Below are positions 11,332 through 21,700 of a DNA stretch of 64,000 nt, piece by piece. The position numbers were made by a program, and so were the translations under genes. Under the pieces are notes generated by a model. That model saw only the letters and a program-made list of their open reading frames with translations, was not told the DNA's origin and made no database searches. The stretch comes from Neodiprion pinetum (lineage: Eukaryota > Arthropoda > Insecta > Hymenoptera > Diprionidae). Each line of letters begins with the position of its first letter. Position 1 is the stretch's first letter. The stretch spans positions 11,145,193 to 11,209,192 of the forward strand of contig NC_060235.2 of assembly GCF_021155775.2 (NCBI RefSeq), given 5' to 3'.

Positions 11332-11778
11332 CTTATATAAACTTATTCTATTCTTATATTATTTTGTACTTGAATTTTTGGTTTTGCCATTGGTCATTGC
11401 CTTGGTCCGGAGGGTGTACTTGTGTGTGTGGTCATCGTTGTGTGTGTTTGTGAGTGTCTCTGTGTGGCTGTGGGTGCAGTGGTTGTTAAGTGTGTTGTCG
11501 TCGTGGTGGTCTGTATTACCTTTCTGTATGTGGGGGGTGTCGGTAGTAGGGTTCGTCGGGTCTCCGTCTGGTGTGTGCCGTCGCGTCCGTATTTGTGTGG
11601 GTGTGGGGCCTGTCCTGGTGTTTGTAATAGTGGTGTTTTTTTTGTTTGTGTCGTCGTTGTCGTCGGTCTCGTCAGTCGCAGGGTCATCAGGGCCGGTATT
11701 TTTGTTTGCTGATTTTCCATGTTGTGTTTCTGTGGAGTGAATACACATGTTAGTTTATTTTTGGGGTGTGTCGTTTGA
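11046..11778 (-). other. 3' untranslated region of element B with a 56-base homopolymer
   Basis: Between the pol stop and the polypurine tract lies about 730 bases of low-complexity sequence. It includes an uninterrupted T-run at 11276-11331 (an A-run in element sense). Open frames here are Thr/His/Asn-rich on one strand and Val/Cys-rich on the other. They reflect base composition and lack signal peptide or membrane-protein features expected of an envelope gene. Confidence 0.6.
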
Positions 11779-14700
11779 TTATGTATATAATTTTAGGTCT
11801 TCTATATGACATTTTCCTATATTTCTACCGCTCTCTGTTGTTAATTCGTATATTGTGGGTGAGACTTTTCTAGTGATTATGTATGGGCCTATGAATTTTT
11901 TATTTAACTTAGCTGTCGTTCGTTCTGGTCCGGATGAGAGTGTGTGGTTCTTTTTTAGTACTCTGTCTCCTTCCTTGAATTGAATGTCTCGTCTTCGTAG
12001 GTTGTAGTAGTGCGCTTGTTTTTCGTTTGCTTCTATCAAGTGCCTCTGTACTTCGTCTCTAAGTATTTGTAGTCGTCTCAAGTGGTCTGTCCATCTGTCT
12101 GTGTCTTGTAATTCTACTTCGTCGTGGTTCTCTAACTGATTTCTTAGACATTGTGTGGGATTTAATTCCCTTCCTAGGTTTAAAAAGGCTGGTGTGTGTT
12201 TAGTTGATGTGTGTGTACATGTATTGATTGCAAATTGTAAGTCTTGTAAGTGTATGTCCCATTCTGTGTGGTCGTTGTTTACGTAGGCTTGGATCATTGT
12301 TTTAGCGGTTCTGTTGACTCGCTCTACGGGGTTGGCTTGTGCGTGGTATGGGGGGATTGTTGCGTGTCTTATGTTGAATTTTTGTGTTAGTTCGCGTATG
12401 AGTTTGTTTATGTATGGTGTGCCGTTGTCTGTCAGTAGTATGCGTGGTGTACCCCATCGTGATATTACGTGTGAGTGGAATGTCTGTTCTACTGTTTTGG
12501 CGTTTGCTTTGCGTGTCGGTATGATTTCCACCCATTTAGTGTATAGGTCTTCGAACACTATGATGTATTGGTTTCCTTTTTTTGATCGTGGGAGTGGGCC
12601 CATGATGTCGGAGGCTACTACGGTCCACGGTTCTTCGATAATTCTCCTGCCCATTAGTCCTGCCGGTCGCGCTTGTATTGTTTTTGTTCTTTGGCATGTG
12701 TCACATTTTTTTGTGTAGTTTACTGTGTCTCTGTACATCCCTGGCCAATAATATTTTTTTGCTACTCGTTGGTATGTTTTTTCGATCCCTAAGTGTCCTG
12801 CTTGTGTTACGTCGTGGTTTTCGTGTAGTATGTGTGTTATTTTGTCTTTGGGTATGACTAGTTTCCATGGGTTTGTGTCTGGTAGGAGGTTTGAGTGTAG
12901 GGGGTTCGGGCGGTGGAAGTATAGTTGATTGTTTCTGATTCGCCACGACTCGTTTTTCTCTGGGCGTGTTTGTACTTGTGTTTTTTTGTATGTGTACCAC
13001 TTGTCTGTCGTGTCTTCTATTGTGTCTATGTGTTCTTCGTCTTCGTGTCGTCTTGAAAGTGCGTCTGGCACGTCGTGCATTGTTACTTTTCTGTGTGTGA
13101 TGTCAAAGTCGTATTCTAATAGTTCTAGTGCCCATCGTGCAAGTCGGCCTGTGGGGTTTTTTAATTGTCTAAGCCACTTCAGTGCGTGGTGATCTGTAAT
13201 GACTTTGAAGTGGTAACCTTCCACGTAGGGTCTGAATTTTTTGATGGACCAGAGTACCGCCAAACACTCTCTCTCAGTTGTTGAGTATTTACGTTCTGCC
13301 TCGCTTAGCGCACGGCTAGCGTAGGCTATGACATGCTCTTCGTCATCGAGAGATTGTGTTAGTACGGCACCTATCCCTGTTCCGCTAGCGTCTGTTTGTA
13401 GTGTGAATGTTTGTGTGTAGTCTGGGCATGCGAGTGTGGGTGGTGATGTGAGTGCGTGTTTGATTGTGTTCATTGCGTTTTCTTGTTCTTCCCCCCAGTG
13501 CCATTTCTGGTCTTTTTTCAGTAGTCGTGTTAGTGGTTCTGTAATGTGTGCGAAGTTAGGTATGAAGCGTCTGTACCATGATGCCATCCCAATTAGTCTC
13601 CGTAATTGTTTTATTGTTTTTGGGCTTGGGTAGTTTTCTATGGGTTGTGTTTTGTCGGGGTCTACGTGTAGTCCGTGTCTGTCTACTATGTATCCGAGAT
13701 ATTTTACTTGTGCGCATCCGAACTCGCACTTCTCTGGGTTTATTGTCAGTCCTGCGTCTGTAATTCTTTTTAGTATTTGCTCTAGTCTTTGTAAGTGTTC
13801 GTCGAATGTTTGTGTTACTATTATTATGTCGTCTAGGTATGCGAATGCATATGGTTCGCATTCTGGGCCTATGAGTCTGTCTAGTAGTCTTTGGAATGTC
13901 GCTGGTGCGCCTGTCAGTCCGTATGGCATTCTTTTAAATTGAAATAAGCCCATTCCCGGGACTGTAAAGGCTGTTATGTGTTTGCTGTCTTTGTCGAGTG
14001 GTATTTGGAAGTATGCTTGGCTTAAGTCGATTTTTGATATGTACTGTGCCGTCCGTAGTTTGTCTAATATTGCTGTCATGTATGGTAGTGGGTATGCGTC
14101 TTTTTTTGATACTGAGTTAACCTTCCTAAAGTCTAGGCAGAAGCGATATGTGTTATTTGGTTTTCTTATCATGACAATTGGGCTCGACCATTCGCTTTCT
14201 GATGGTTCTATCACGTCTTCTCTCAGCATTTTGTGTATTTCTGTGTGGATGGCTTCTCTAATTTTTGGTGATACCATATAGTATCTTTGTTTTATGGGTG
14301 CGTGTCCTTGTGTGTCTATTTTGTGTTTAATTAGGTGTGTTAGCCCGAGTTGGCCTGGTAGTGTTGAGGTTTTCTGCTGTATTATCGTCTGTAGTTGTGT
14401 GTGTTGTGATTGTGTGAGTTCTTGTATTCCTGCGCATATCTGTGGTTCGGTTTCTTTGTCGGTTTGTGTGTCGTCTGTTGTTTGTGCGTTTGTGGGTATG
14501 ATTTTTTGATTTGTGATTTGTGTGTTCTGTGGGTTGTCTTTTTGGGGGGTGTTTTCCGGTGGTGTCTTTGTGTTGGGTAGTGTTGGTGTTAGTGGTTTTT
14601 GTTTTATGGTTGTTTTTTTTTTTGTGTTTTCATGTCTTTCTGTTGTTTTCGGGTTTGTTTGTTGTTTCGTTGCTTCTAATTTTTCTGCTGCTTTTGCTTG

Positions 14701-15297
14701 TTTTGTGTGTGTTTGTGTTAATTGGTGCCGTGTTTCTCGTGTTTGATGTGTTTGTATGTATTCTTTGAGTGGTGTTGGTAGTTTTTGTGGTCTAGCTTGC
14801 ATGTGGTAGTGTGTCTGTGGGTCGTCTATCAGCGACCATGTGTTTTTTCCATAATTTATTAGTATTCCAAATCTTATTAAGTCGCTGTTCCCAATGATAC
14901 CTTGTGAGCCTAAGTTTGGTATTAATCCGAAATTAATTTTCTTTGTTATGTTGCCGAGGCGTATTGGGAGTGTTACTGCTCCTTCTATCGTCACCTGTGT
15001 TCCGTTTCCCATTGTAGCTGTTCTGTCGGGTGTGTTGTTTATTTGTGTGTCTGTGTTGTGTAGTATTTGTATTACTTCTGCGCCTAGGTATGAGTGTGTT
15101 GCGCCTGTGTCTATTAGTGCGTTAAATTCGTGACCGTGTATTTCGATTCTGATGTGAAACCTACTTTCCGTTCTGTTGTTATCTGTTGTGGGTGCTACTG
15201 TCTCGGGTGTGTTTGTGTTGTTTTTGGGGTTGCCCTCCACCCTTGCTGGGTCAACCCTTACTCGTTTCCCTGGTTCTGTGTTTGTGTGCATTGCCAT
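11779..15297 (-). CDS. pol: Ty3/gypsy Pol polyprotein (protease, RT, RNase H, integrase)
   Basis: The 1172-residue frame holds all Pol domains in the Ty3/gypsy order. An aspartic protease has the D-T-G motif at residues 63-65. Reverse transcriptase has YLDD at about 487-490. RNase H has its first Asp near 636 (TDASG) and a TDHHALKWL motif near 701. Integrase has an HHCC zinc motif (about H828, H835, C865, C868) and candidate DDE residues near D897, D957 and E992. A Gln/Thr-rich spacer separates protease and RT (about 170-290). The ATG at 15297 lies inside the end of gag in the -1 frame, so expression is more likely by ribosomal frameshift than by independent start. No stop or frameshift is seen, so the frame could be functional. 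Confidence 0.95.
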   Translation of the reverse strand: MAMHTNTEPGKRVRVDPARVEGNPKNNTNTPETVAPTTDNNRTESRFHIRIEIHGHEFNALIDTGATHSYLGAEVIQILHNTDTQINNTPDRTATMGNGTQVTIEGAVTLPIRLGNITKKINFGLIPNLGSQGIIGNSDLIRFGILINYGKNTWSLIDDPQTHYHMQARPQKLPTPLKEYIQTHQTRETRHQLTQTHTKQAKAAEKLEATKQQTNPKTTERHENTKKKTTIKQKPLTPTLPNTKTPPENTPQKDNPQNTQITNQKIIPTNAQTTDDTQTDKETEPQICAGIQELTQSQHTQLQTIIQQKTSTLPGQLGLTHLIKHKIDTQGHAPIKQRYYMVSPKIREAIHTEIHKMLREDVIEPSESEWSSPIVMIRKPNNTYRFCLDFRKVNSVSKKDAYPLPYMTAILDKLRTAQYISKIDLSQAYFQIPLDKDSKHITAFTVPGMGLFQFKRMPYGLTGAPATFQRLLDRLIGPECEPYAFAYLDDIIIVTQTFDEHLQRLEQILKRITDAGLTINPEKCEFGCAQVKYLGYIVDRHGLHVDPDKTQPIENYPSPKTIKQLRRLIGMASWYRRFIPNFAHITEPLTRLLKKDQKWHWGEEQENAMNTIKHALTSPPTLACPDYTQTFTLQTDASGTGIGAVLTQSLDDEEHVIAYASRALSEAERKYSTTERECLAVLWSIKKFRPYVEGYHFKVITDHHALKWLRQLKNPTGRLARWALELLEYDFDITHRKVTMHDVPDALSRRHEDEEHIDTIEDTTDKWYTYKKTQVQTRPEKNESWRIRNNQLYFHRPNPLHSNLLPDTNPWKLVIPKDKITHILHENHDVTQAGHLGIEKTYQRVAKKYYWPGMYRDTVNYTKKCDTCQRTKTIQARPAGLMGRRIIEEPWTVVASDIMGPLPRSKKGNQYIIVFEDLYTKWVEIIPTRKANAKTVEQTFHSHVISRWGTPRILLTDNGTPYINKLIRELTQKFNIRHATIPPYHAQANPVERVNRTAKTMIQAYVNNDHTEWDIHLQDLQFAINTCTHTSTKHTPAFLNLGRELNPTQCLRNQLENHDEVELQDTDRWTDHLRRLQILRDEVQRHLIEANEKQAHYYNLRRRDIQFKEGDRVLKKNHTLSSGPERTTAKLNKKFIGPYIITRKVSPTIYELTTESGRNIGKCHIEDLKLYT

Positions 15298-16661
15298 CTG
15301 AAGTGTCCGGGTTGGTTGCAGTTAAAGCATCTGCGTGGTGTTGTGCCTGTGTTTGGATTCGTTTGTGTTTGTTGCTGAGTGTAGTGTGGTGAGTTATACG
15401 TGATTGCGGGGTATCGAGTCTGTTGCGTGTTTTGGTTTGTTTGGTTTCGTCGTATGTTGTCTGTGAGTGCCGGTGGTATATTTGGTGTTGGGAGTATTGC
15501 TGGGCGGGGTTGTGTTTGTGTGTACTTGTATGGGATGTATTGTGTGTGGTGTGTTTGGTGTGTGTAGGTTTCTCGCGGGTGTGTGTAGTTGTTTAATATT
15601 GTTTGTCTCGTGTTTTCCCATTCGATATTTGCTTCCCATTCTTTTGCGGCCATTTCCAGTTGGTCGAAGTTCGCGAAATCGTATGGTTTTATGTATGCCT
15701 TGTATTCTATTTTCATGTTTCTGTATGCCAGGTCTAGTTGTGTTCGTGGGTGGTATGGTGGTTTTAGTTGTGATAGTAGTGTTCTAAATTGTATTAGGAA
15801 TTGTGTGATTTTTTGTGTTGGTCCTTGTACGTAATTTCTGATTTTTTGTTCTAGCCTGTCCCTATGTTGTATGTCTTGAAATGCGTGTGTAATGTCTCTT
15901 TCGAATTCTTCCAGTGTTCGCCATTTGCCTCTATTTAATCTGTACCAGTTTTTTGCGTCACCTTCGAGTATTGGGCTGAGGTTGTTGATTAATTGTGTGT
16001 CGTGTATTTCATAACCTGTTTGGTAGTCGCGGAGATTTTGTAAAAATTCGTCTATGTCTTCGTTTGTGTTTCCTGAGTATTTTATGTTCCATGTTTGTAT
16101 TGTTTTCATTGCCATTGCTGGCTGGTTCCAGTATGTACTGTTTGGGTTTGATGTGTGGTTTGTGTTTGTGGGGTGTATTGACTGTGTGCTGTATATGTGT
16201 GGATCTTCGTATACGTTTCTGTCGCTTGGTGATGCTTCGAGGTCTATTAGGTTTTGCATAAGTCGTGTGTTACGTGTGTTGGTGGCTAAAAATGTGTCTG
16301 TTCCTGTGAAGTGTCGGTTCGTTTGATTGGTGGTTACCGTGTTAGTTTGCGTGTGTGTAGGTGTTGGGATTGTATTGTATGTTTGTGTGGGATTTGTTGG
16401 TTCTGGGCTTTCTTGGTGTTGAATTTGTGTACTGTGTAAATTGTGTGTATTCTCTATGATAGCTGCATCGATTATATTTATTGTGTTTGGTGAATTTATC
16501 GTGCATCGTCTATTTATTTCCTGCCGTTGGGTCGGTGTTTGTTGATCTCGTGTCGCGCGCGGCTCGCTCTGTGTCGAGTTGTTTTGGTTGCGTTCGGGTG
16601 TGTGTATGTCCATGTGTTCGCGCGCTAGGCCTTGCGGTTCCCTGTGTCCTTGGTCTGCCAT
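15258..16661 (-). CDS. gag: Ty3/gypsy Gag with CCHC zinc knuckle
   Basis: 467 residues from an ATG at 16661. The N-terminal third is Asn/Thr/Gln-rich and probably disordered. The central part (about 200-350) has the helical, Trp/Leu-containing pattern of a retrotransposon capsid domain. The C terminus carries one CCHC zinc knuckle of the form C-x2-C-x4-H-x4-C, as expected for nucleocapsid RNA binding. The protein would assemble cytoplasmic particles that package element RNA. It overlaps pol by 40 bases with pol in the -1 frame. The frame has no lesions. It sits about 180 bases from the primer binding site, leaving a short leader. Confidence 0.93.
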   Translation of the reverse strand: MADQGHREPQGLAREHMDIHTPERNQNNSTQSEPRATRDQQTPTQRQEINRRCTINSPNTINIIDAAIIENTHNLHSTQIQHQESPEPTNPTQTYNTIPTPTHTQTNTVTTNQTNRHFTGTDTFLATNTRNTRLMQNLIDLEASPSDRNVYEDPHIYSTQSIHPTNTNHTSNPNSTYWNQPAMAMKTIQTWNIKYSGNTNEDIDEFLQNLRDYQTGYEIHDTQLINNLSPILEGDAKNWYRLNRGKWRTLEEFERDITHAFQDIQHRDRLEQKIRNYVQGPTQKITQFLIQFRTLLSQLKPPYHPRTQLDLAYRNMKIEYKAYIKPYDFANFDQLEMAAKEWEANIEWENTRQTILNNYTHPRETYTHQTHHTQYIPYKYTQTQPRPAILPTPNIPPALTDNIRRNQTNQNTQQTRYPAITYNSPHYTQQQTQTNPNTGTTPRRCFNCNQPGHFRWQCTQTQNQGNE

Positions 16662-16821
16662 TGTGTGTATCGTGTTTGGTAGTGTGTGTGTTCAACTGTC
16701 TTTATTTGAATTTTCGTGACTGTGTAGTTTTGTTTCGTGAGTCTATGTGTACTTTGTTAGCGTTTATTCCTGTGTTTTGTCTCTTAATTGTTTGGATTTG
16801 GGGTAAAAATGTGGGTAATTT

Positions 16822-16834
16822 ACGTTGGGCGCCA
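16822..16834 (-). promoter_or_regulatory. Primer binding site of element B (tRNA-Lys type)
   Basis: Read on the minus strand, TGGCGCCCAACGT begins three bases after the 5' LTR. It is complementary to the 3' end of lysine tRNA, as recalled for other tRNA-Lys-primed retroelements. Confidence 0.8.
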
Positions 16835-16837
16835 ATT

Positions 16838-17565
16838 TGTGACGGATTTTGAGTCTGCACGAATAATATGGGTGGGGAAGACAATTAGAGACGGGGCGGA
16901 TATGATCGGTAAAACTTAGTGTGTGTATTTTTTTTTTCTTTTGCACCAGGGCTCGACTTAAATTAAGATTTACAAAAGGGTTGTAGACGTAAGCGGTGGC
17001 TGATCACGCCTCAGCCCTTAGCGTTGCTTAATACTAACTTACAGATACGCGCGCAGGGGGGGGGGGGGGGGAAGAGTGGGTGAGGTGCCGGGGAATGTGA
17101 AGTCGGGAGGGTTGGTATTGCGAGGGGATGGGGTGGTGTAGCGTGACGTGGAGTGTGAGGTAGAGAGGGTCGGTATTGCGAGGGGAGGAGCAGATCGGCC
17201 GTAGGGTGCAGGCTAACCTGGTGTCGTCGGCGTGTGTGTGTGGGTGTCTCGAGGTGTGGTGGAGTGTGGTTGGGTCTCGTCGGTTCCTGGAGTCGTCGGC
17301 GTGTGTGTAGCGGGGTGTGTCGGTGTGAGTGTGGTGGTTTCTCTCGTTCTTTCTTTCTCTCTCTCTTTCGCTCGTAGCCTAGGCTGTTTTTGGTCTCGAT
17401 TCTGTCACGGCCGTGATCGTACTGAATCTGGCGCTCGGCTCTGCCGAGCGTCGGGGGGGCTTCGGTGATGTTCGGGTCTTTCCCGACGGGACAGGGCTCA
17501 CCCGTTCGGCTCTTCCCCGCGGGTTTGGGGTTTGTTGTGACTTGCACTCTAGGTGCAACGTCACA
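16838..17565 (-). repeat. 5' LTR of Ty3/gypsy element B
   Basis: 728 bases, TGTGACGG...CGTCACA, the partner of 10303-11029. It includes a G-run (about 17057-17071) and a TTCTTTCTTTCTCTC tract. It is followed by the CCTT target duplication. Confidence 0.95.
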
Positions 17566-18436
17566 CCTTCTTCTGGTGCGTCCTCCTCCGTGGGTCCGAG
17601 GAGCTGATCTATTTCTCGCTGGAGCGAGAGCCAGCGTCCCAGGATTCGTGATCGCACCGCGGGGATCATGGCCTTGCCTAGCCCTCGGAAGTCTATCGGG
17701 AAGGGAGCCTCTTCTCCATCAAGGATGACTATGAGGTCGGTTTGGATCCCCTTTTCCTTGGTGTCTCGCTTAGTCTGGACACCCCTCTTCCTTGTGCTGA
17801 CAGTTAGACGGCGACGGGACGTCGTCGTCTGCATCGCGCCGTCCCGTGGGGTTGTCTGCACGGGCGCATCGTTCTGCCGGGTCGTCGGGCTGGCCTCGCG
17901 GATGTTTCTCGGAGCTGCGGGGTGGCGGGGGCTTCTTTTGCACCGGGAAGGCGCCCTCAAGCCTCCACACAGTGGCCCGCGTGGAGTCCCGGTCGGTCGC
18001 CCACGCTCTGGCCGCAGAAGGTGCAGTTACTGCTCCCCGGCCTCTGGTGTGAGAGGTAGCGCTCCAGGTAGCTCTTCTCCCAGTGCTGGTCGCTCATCTT
18101 CTTCCCGCAGCTCGGGCAGACCCCGCGCCTCACCTTTTCCGCCGCAAGTGTCATCGTCGTTGATGTCATCTTCGCCGGCGAATGCACCTTCATCAACTTC
18201 GGCAAGGCGGTTGAGGCCGCCGCCTCGGCTGGTGCTGGTGTTGATGTCAGTGCTGGCCTTGGTGCTGCTGCTGGTTTTGGTGCTGGTGCTGGTGTTGGTG
18301 CTGGTGGTTCATCCTTGGCGTCTTTTGCCACTCTATCGTGTTCCCGTGCCATTCTCCGAACACATGCAGAACACGTGCTCAATTTGTATATGCGCGGACA
18401 CCCGTGCTTGCGCACTCTCATACACATATTTGCCAT
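17566..18436 (-). pseudogene. Proximal part of the 3' ORF of gypsy element A (zinc-finger-like)
   Basis: Downstream of the integrase of element A, one frame (18436-17957) contains a Pro/Ala-rich repeat region. It is followed by a cysteine/histidine cluster of the form C-P-S-C ... H ... H ... C-T-F-C, which may bind zinc. A frameshift near 17960 leads into a basic then acidic frame that runs to 17566, where element B interrupts it. It continues at 10302-10100. The product is unknown. Possibilities are an accessory nucleic-acid-binding protein, or a gag-like duplicate. The frameshift makes this copy a pseudogene. Confidence 0.55.
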
Positions 18437-18730
18437 TGCTCACGGCAATTACCGCGTAGCTCAGCTGTGCATTACGATATATTTTTATGGTACAATTTCA
18501 GTAAACTGGCCAGCGGCTTATACCACCGCCAGTTTTACCTTGTCAACATGCTTCCTCATCCTTTTCCCATTTACTGCTTCCAGTATGACATTGCTATGGT
18601 CAGTTACTTGAACAATTTTATAGGGTCCATGATATTGGGAATCAAACCTTCCTTTACGAGGTTCCTTAAGGACATAGGCAAGGTCGCGCACTTTACCTGG
18701 GAAAGGACGGATTTTCTTGTCATAATATTT

Positions 18731-21700
18731 TTAGGTTGTTTCTTTCACGCGATTCTGATTTTCACCGGCCATTTCGCGTATCTCGGAGAGACGTTTTAAC
18801 TCGATAATAAACGAATTATACGTTGATAGTTTATCGTCCACGGGGAACTGACTCGGTAGTCGAGGCAGCCTCCCGTACACGATTTTGTAAGAGGTGAAAT
18901 TTGTCGCCTCGTGCACGCTAGTGTTGTATGATAATTCTGCGTAAGGCAACAAGCGATCCCGATCATCGTACGTATCTGCATACTGCTTTATGTATTCCGC
19001 TAACAGTATGTGACTTCGTTCGAGCGCTCCGTTCGACTGTGATCGATAGCCGGAAGTCGTGAATTGTTTTATATGAAAGATTTTAGATATTTCGCGTGAT
19101 AGATTTCCGGTGAAAGCTGCCCCGCGATCAGTGAGGATCGCACGGGGAGCACCAAATTGCGCAATTAATCGCCTCGGCATAGCTTCGGCGATCGTAGTCG
19201 CTTTCAAATCGGGTATCGGTTCTGCTTAACAATACTTCGATAGGTGGTCTTGCATGGTTAGTATGTGTTTATTGCCATGTGGTGTTGTAGGCAACGGACC
19301 CACCGTATCGAGCGATACCTTATCGAAGACATCAGCCGGCGTATCAGTAATAAGCATCGGCTCTCGCGTTTTCGCTCGAACCAATTTACGTTCCTGACAG
19401 CCTTTGCAACGACGGATGTAATTTAGCACTTCGTTTCTCAGCGAAGGCCGATGAAAACGATCTCAGATTTTGCGATTGGTCTTGGTTACCCCTCGATGGC
19501 CTCCGACAAGACTCGCGTGAAATTCTTCAATTATTTGCAAGTGTTGTCCATCTGGTGGCCGTCGAATTGTACCGTAGCATATTGTGGTGAGTATGTTAGA
19601 CTTACTGAGTAATCTGTTCAACCAGTCGAGGAATTTCGTGTGCGGTGATTCGTCCGTATAATCTCCCGAGCGTGAAATACGAACCGACTTCACGACCGCT
19701 CGTTGAAGGCGAATATAAGATTCTCGAGTCCCTCGAATATGTGCTCGGTGTTGGTTTCGTCGTAGTACCGCTTTTTAATAACGATACTATAAATTTCATC
19801 GGACCCATATGGAGTTACCGCTATTTGTCCGATTGTTAACTTCCGGTCTTTAATTGTTTGTTCATCTACCCTTCCTAGATCAGCGAGTAGTTTTCCAATT
19901 GAGGTTGATAGTTCTCCATCCGCAGAGATGGAATGGACTAGATAGTCCGGTTTATACGTTAGGCATTCTGGCGAGCCTATTATCGTACTTGTTTTTCTTA
20001 TAGATTTTTCCCGCTCAGGTTCCTCTTCACTGGATGAGTCCAGTGAGGACGACGTGATCGAGGACGAAGTCGTGTCCTTTGATCCTATTATGATGGGATC
20101 ATCGGGAAAGGTTATGATTTTGCTTTGATTCCCACTAGAATTATCGGGAAGTGAAGCACGTGGTAACGCACGTGGTCGGTAAGGTGTAGATCTTGCAGCC
20201 GGGGCCGCATCGTTGCTGGGCAATGACCATCTCACCGTGTGGCGGGGAGCGGGCAGTACAGAGGTCCGGGCGGGCTGTAAGGTGTCGGGTTTGCGCTCGA
20301 GTCCCGCGGCCATACTTGTCTTGGGCCTCTCCCTCGCACTCACTCACGGCAAACTCTCTCTATCAGCTGGTGGCTCATCGCTCTCGTCGTCCGCCTCCGT
20401 TCCTCCTACCGTGCGTGATGACGTCTTCTCTCCCGCACTCAGCCGCCGTATTAATTCCTTGTGCGATGGTGACTTGAACCTATTTTCTAACGCTTTCGAG
20501 CGGCTGGCAAGCTCGGCATCTCCGGCGATGTCATCGAAAGGGTTTTGTTCTTGAAGAATCCTCCGAGCCTACTCTTCTACCTCATCCCCCTCCGACAGAT
20601 GATCAGGCCAGTCAAAATCTGTTTCATCAGGCCCTTTTTTGGGGTCGCGGGAGGGTTTGGTGTGATGTCGCTCTTTCAAACGCCTTAATGATTCGTTAAA
20701 TTTGTGAATTGAGTCTTCAAGGGTTGCCGTTACCGTCTTTGTGCTATCTGCTTCCGATTCCTCCGTGCTTCCATCAGAATCGTTGCTAGGTCTATCTATT
20801 ATAGAATCTTGGTGATCGGTCAAATCGTTGCTAGGGGTGGTGACCGTGACCGTGATTGCAGCAGACCTCTGGTCAGACGTCGCGCCTGCGGACTCCAATG
20901 AAGACGCCGGTTCTTGGGGACCTCCGAGGGGCTTGACCTCTACGGGGGGTGGAGGCTTCGGCCTTTTCGGAGGAAGTAACGGTGAGGGCAACATACTGCG
21001 GTGCAGGCGCTGTATGGGTGGCCCTGAGCTCTCCGATTCGGATCCGGAGGGTTTCGCGACGGTGGGAGGTTGGCGCCTCGCGGGTCTCGTAACGACCTTC
21101 CCGCGTGTGCGTCTCGCCACCGGGCCTGAGCTCTCCGAGCTCCCCTCTCCTCTTTCAGGTACCGTTGGCACTGTAGGCACGCTGTGTAGACGCGATCGTG
21201 TGCGCGCTGCTACGATTGATGCATCGGCCTTGGACTGGCCAGCTGATGTCTCAGATGTCGACACTTCTGTGCTAGACGTCGGGTCTTTCCGAGTACCGAA
21301 AGGTTTTGAAGATAAAGGCAAAACTTGAGCTTCCTGAGTGACGTTCGGCTCTACGTCCGAATCACTTGAAGACGAGGTTTTCATCGGATTTACGGGATTA
21401 CGGGAGAGTACATTGGCATTTACATTTTCACGCCCTGGCTTGTGTTGGAATTCATGATCGTATTAACACAATCTAATTTTCCATCGATTGAGCCTCTTGC
21501 GTGGGTCGAGCGAAGAACGCATCCATTTAAGAGGCTCGTGATCGCTTACGAGCCTAAATTTCTTTTCATACAAATATGTGGAGAAATGTTCTATTGAATC
21601 GATTATAGCCAGACACTCTTGTTCCGTAGCTCCGTAATTCTTTTCAGCGTTACAGAAAATTCTAGAATGATAAGCGATTCGTAGATCATGGCCATCGTGA

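Larger units (their letters stand above)
10303..17565 (-). mobile_element. Young, apparently intact Ty3/gypsy retrotransposon B nested in A
   Basis: 7.26 kb with near-identical LTRs and a perfect 4-bp target duplication CCTT (10299-10302 and 17566-17569). A primer binding site (16822-16834) is complementary to the 3' end of a lysine tRNA, and a polypurine tract abuts the 3' LTR. Two uninterrupted frames encode gag and pol, with pol in the -1 frame relative to gag over an overlap of 40 bases. No env-like frame is present. Both the LTR identity and the clean frames argue for a recent insertion. The plus strand is strongly G+T rich opposite the coding region, which creates long shadow frames. 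Confidence 0.95.

Noticed and set aside
11359..11748. 129-residue minus-strand frame after pol of element B as a possible env
   Set aside because: Thr/His/Asn-rich low complexity with no signal peptide, membrane segment or cysteine pattern; likely compositional.
16822..16834. tRNA-like matches next to LTRs (also 24701-24713 and 45659-45672)
   Set aside because: These are short primer binding sites complementary to tRNAs. No tRNA gene with a full cloverleaf was recognised by eye in the window.
11089..16852. Many plus-strand frames rich in Val, Cys, Phe and Leu opposite gypsy B gag-pol
   Set aside because: They are shadows caused by the strong strand bias of element B. The minus-strand frames carry all catalytic motifs.
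20193..21328. Plus-strand frames opposite the element A spacer
   Set aside because: The minus-strand frames are in register with pol pieces. The plus frames are compositional shadows.
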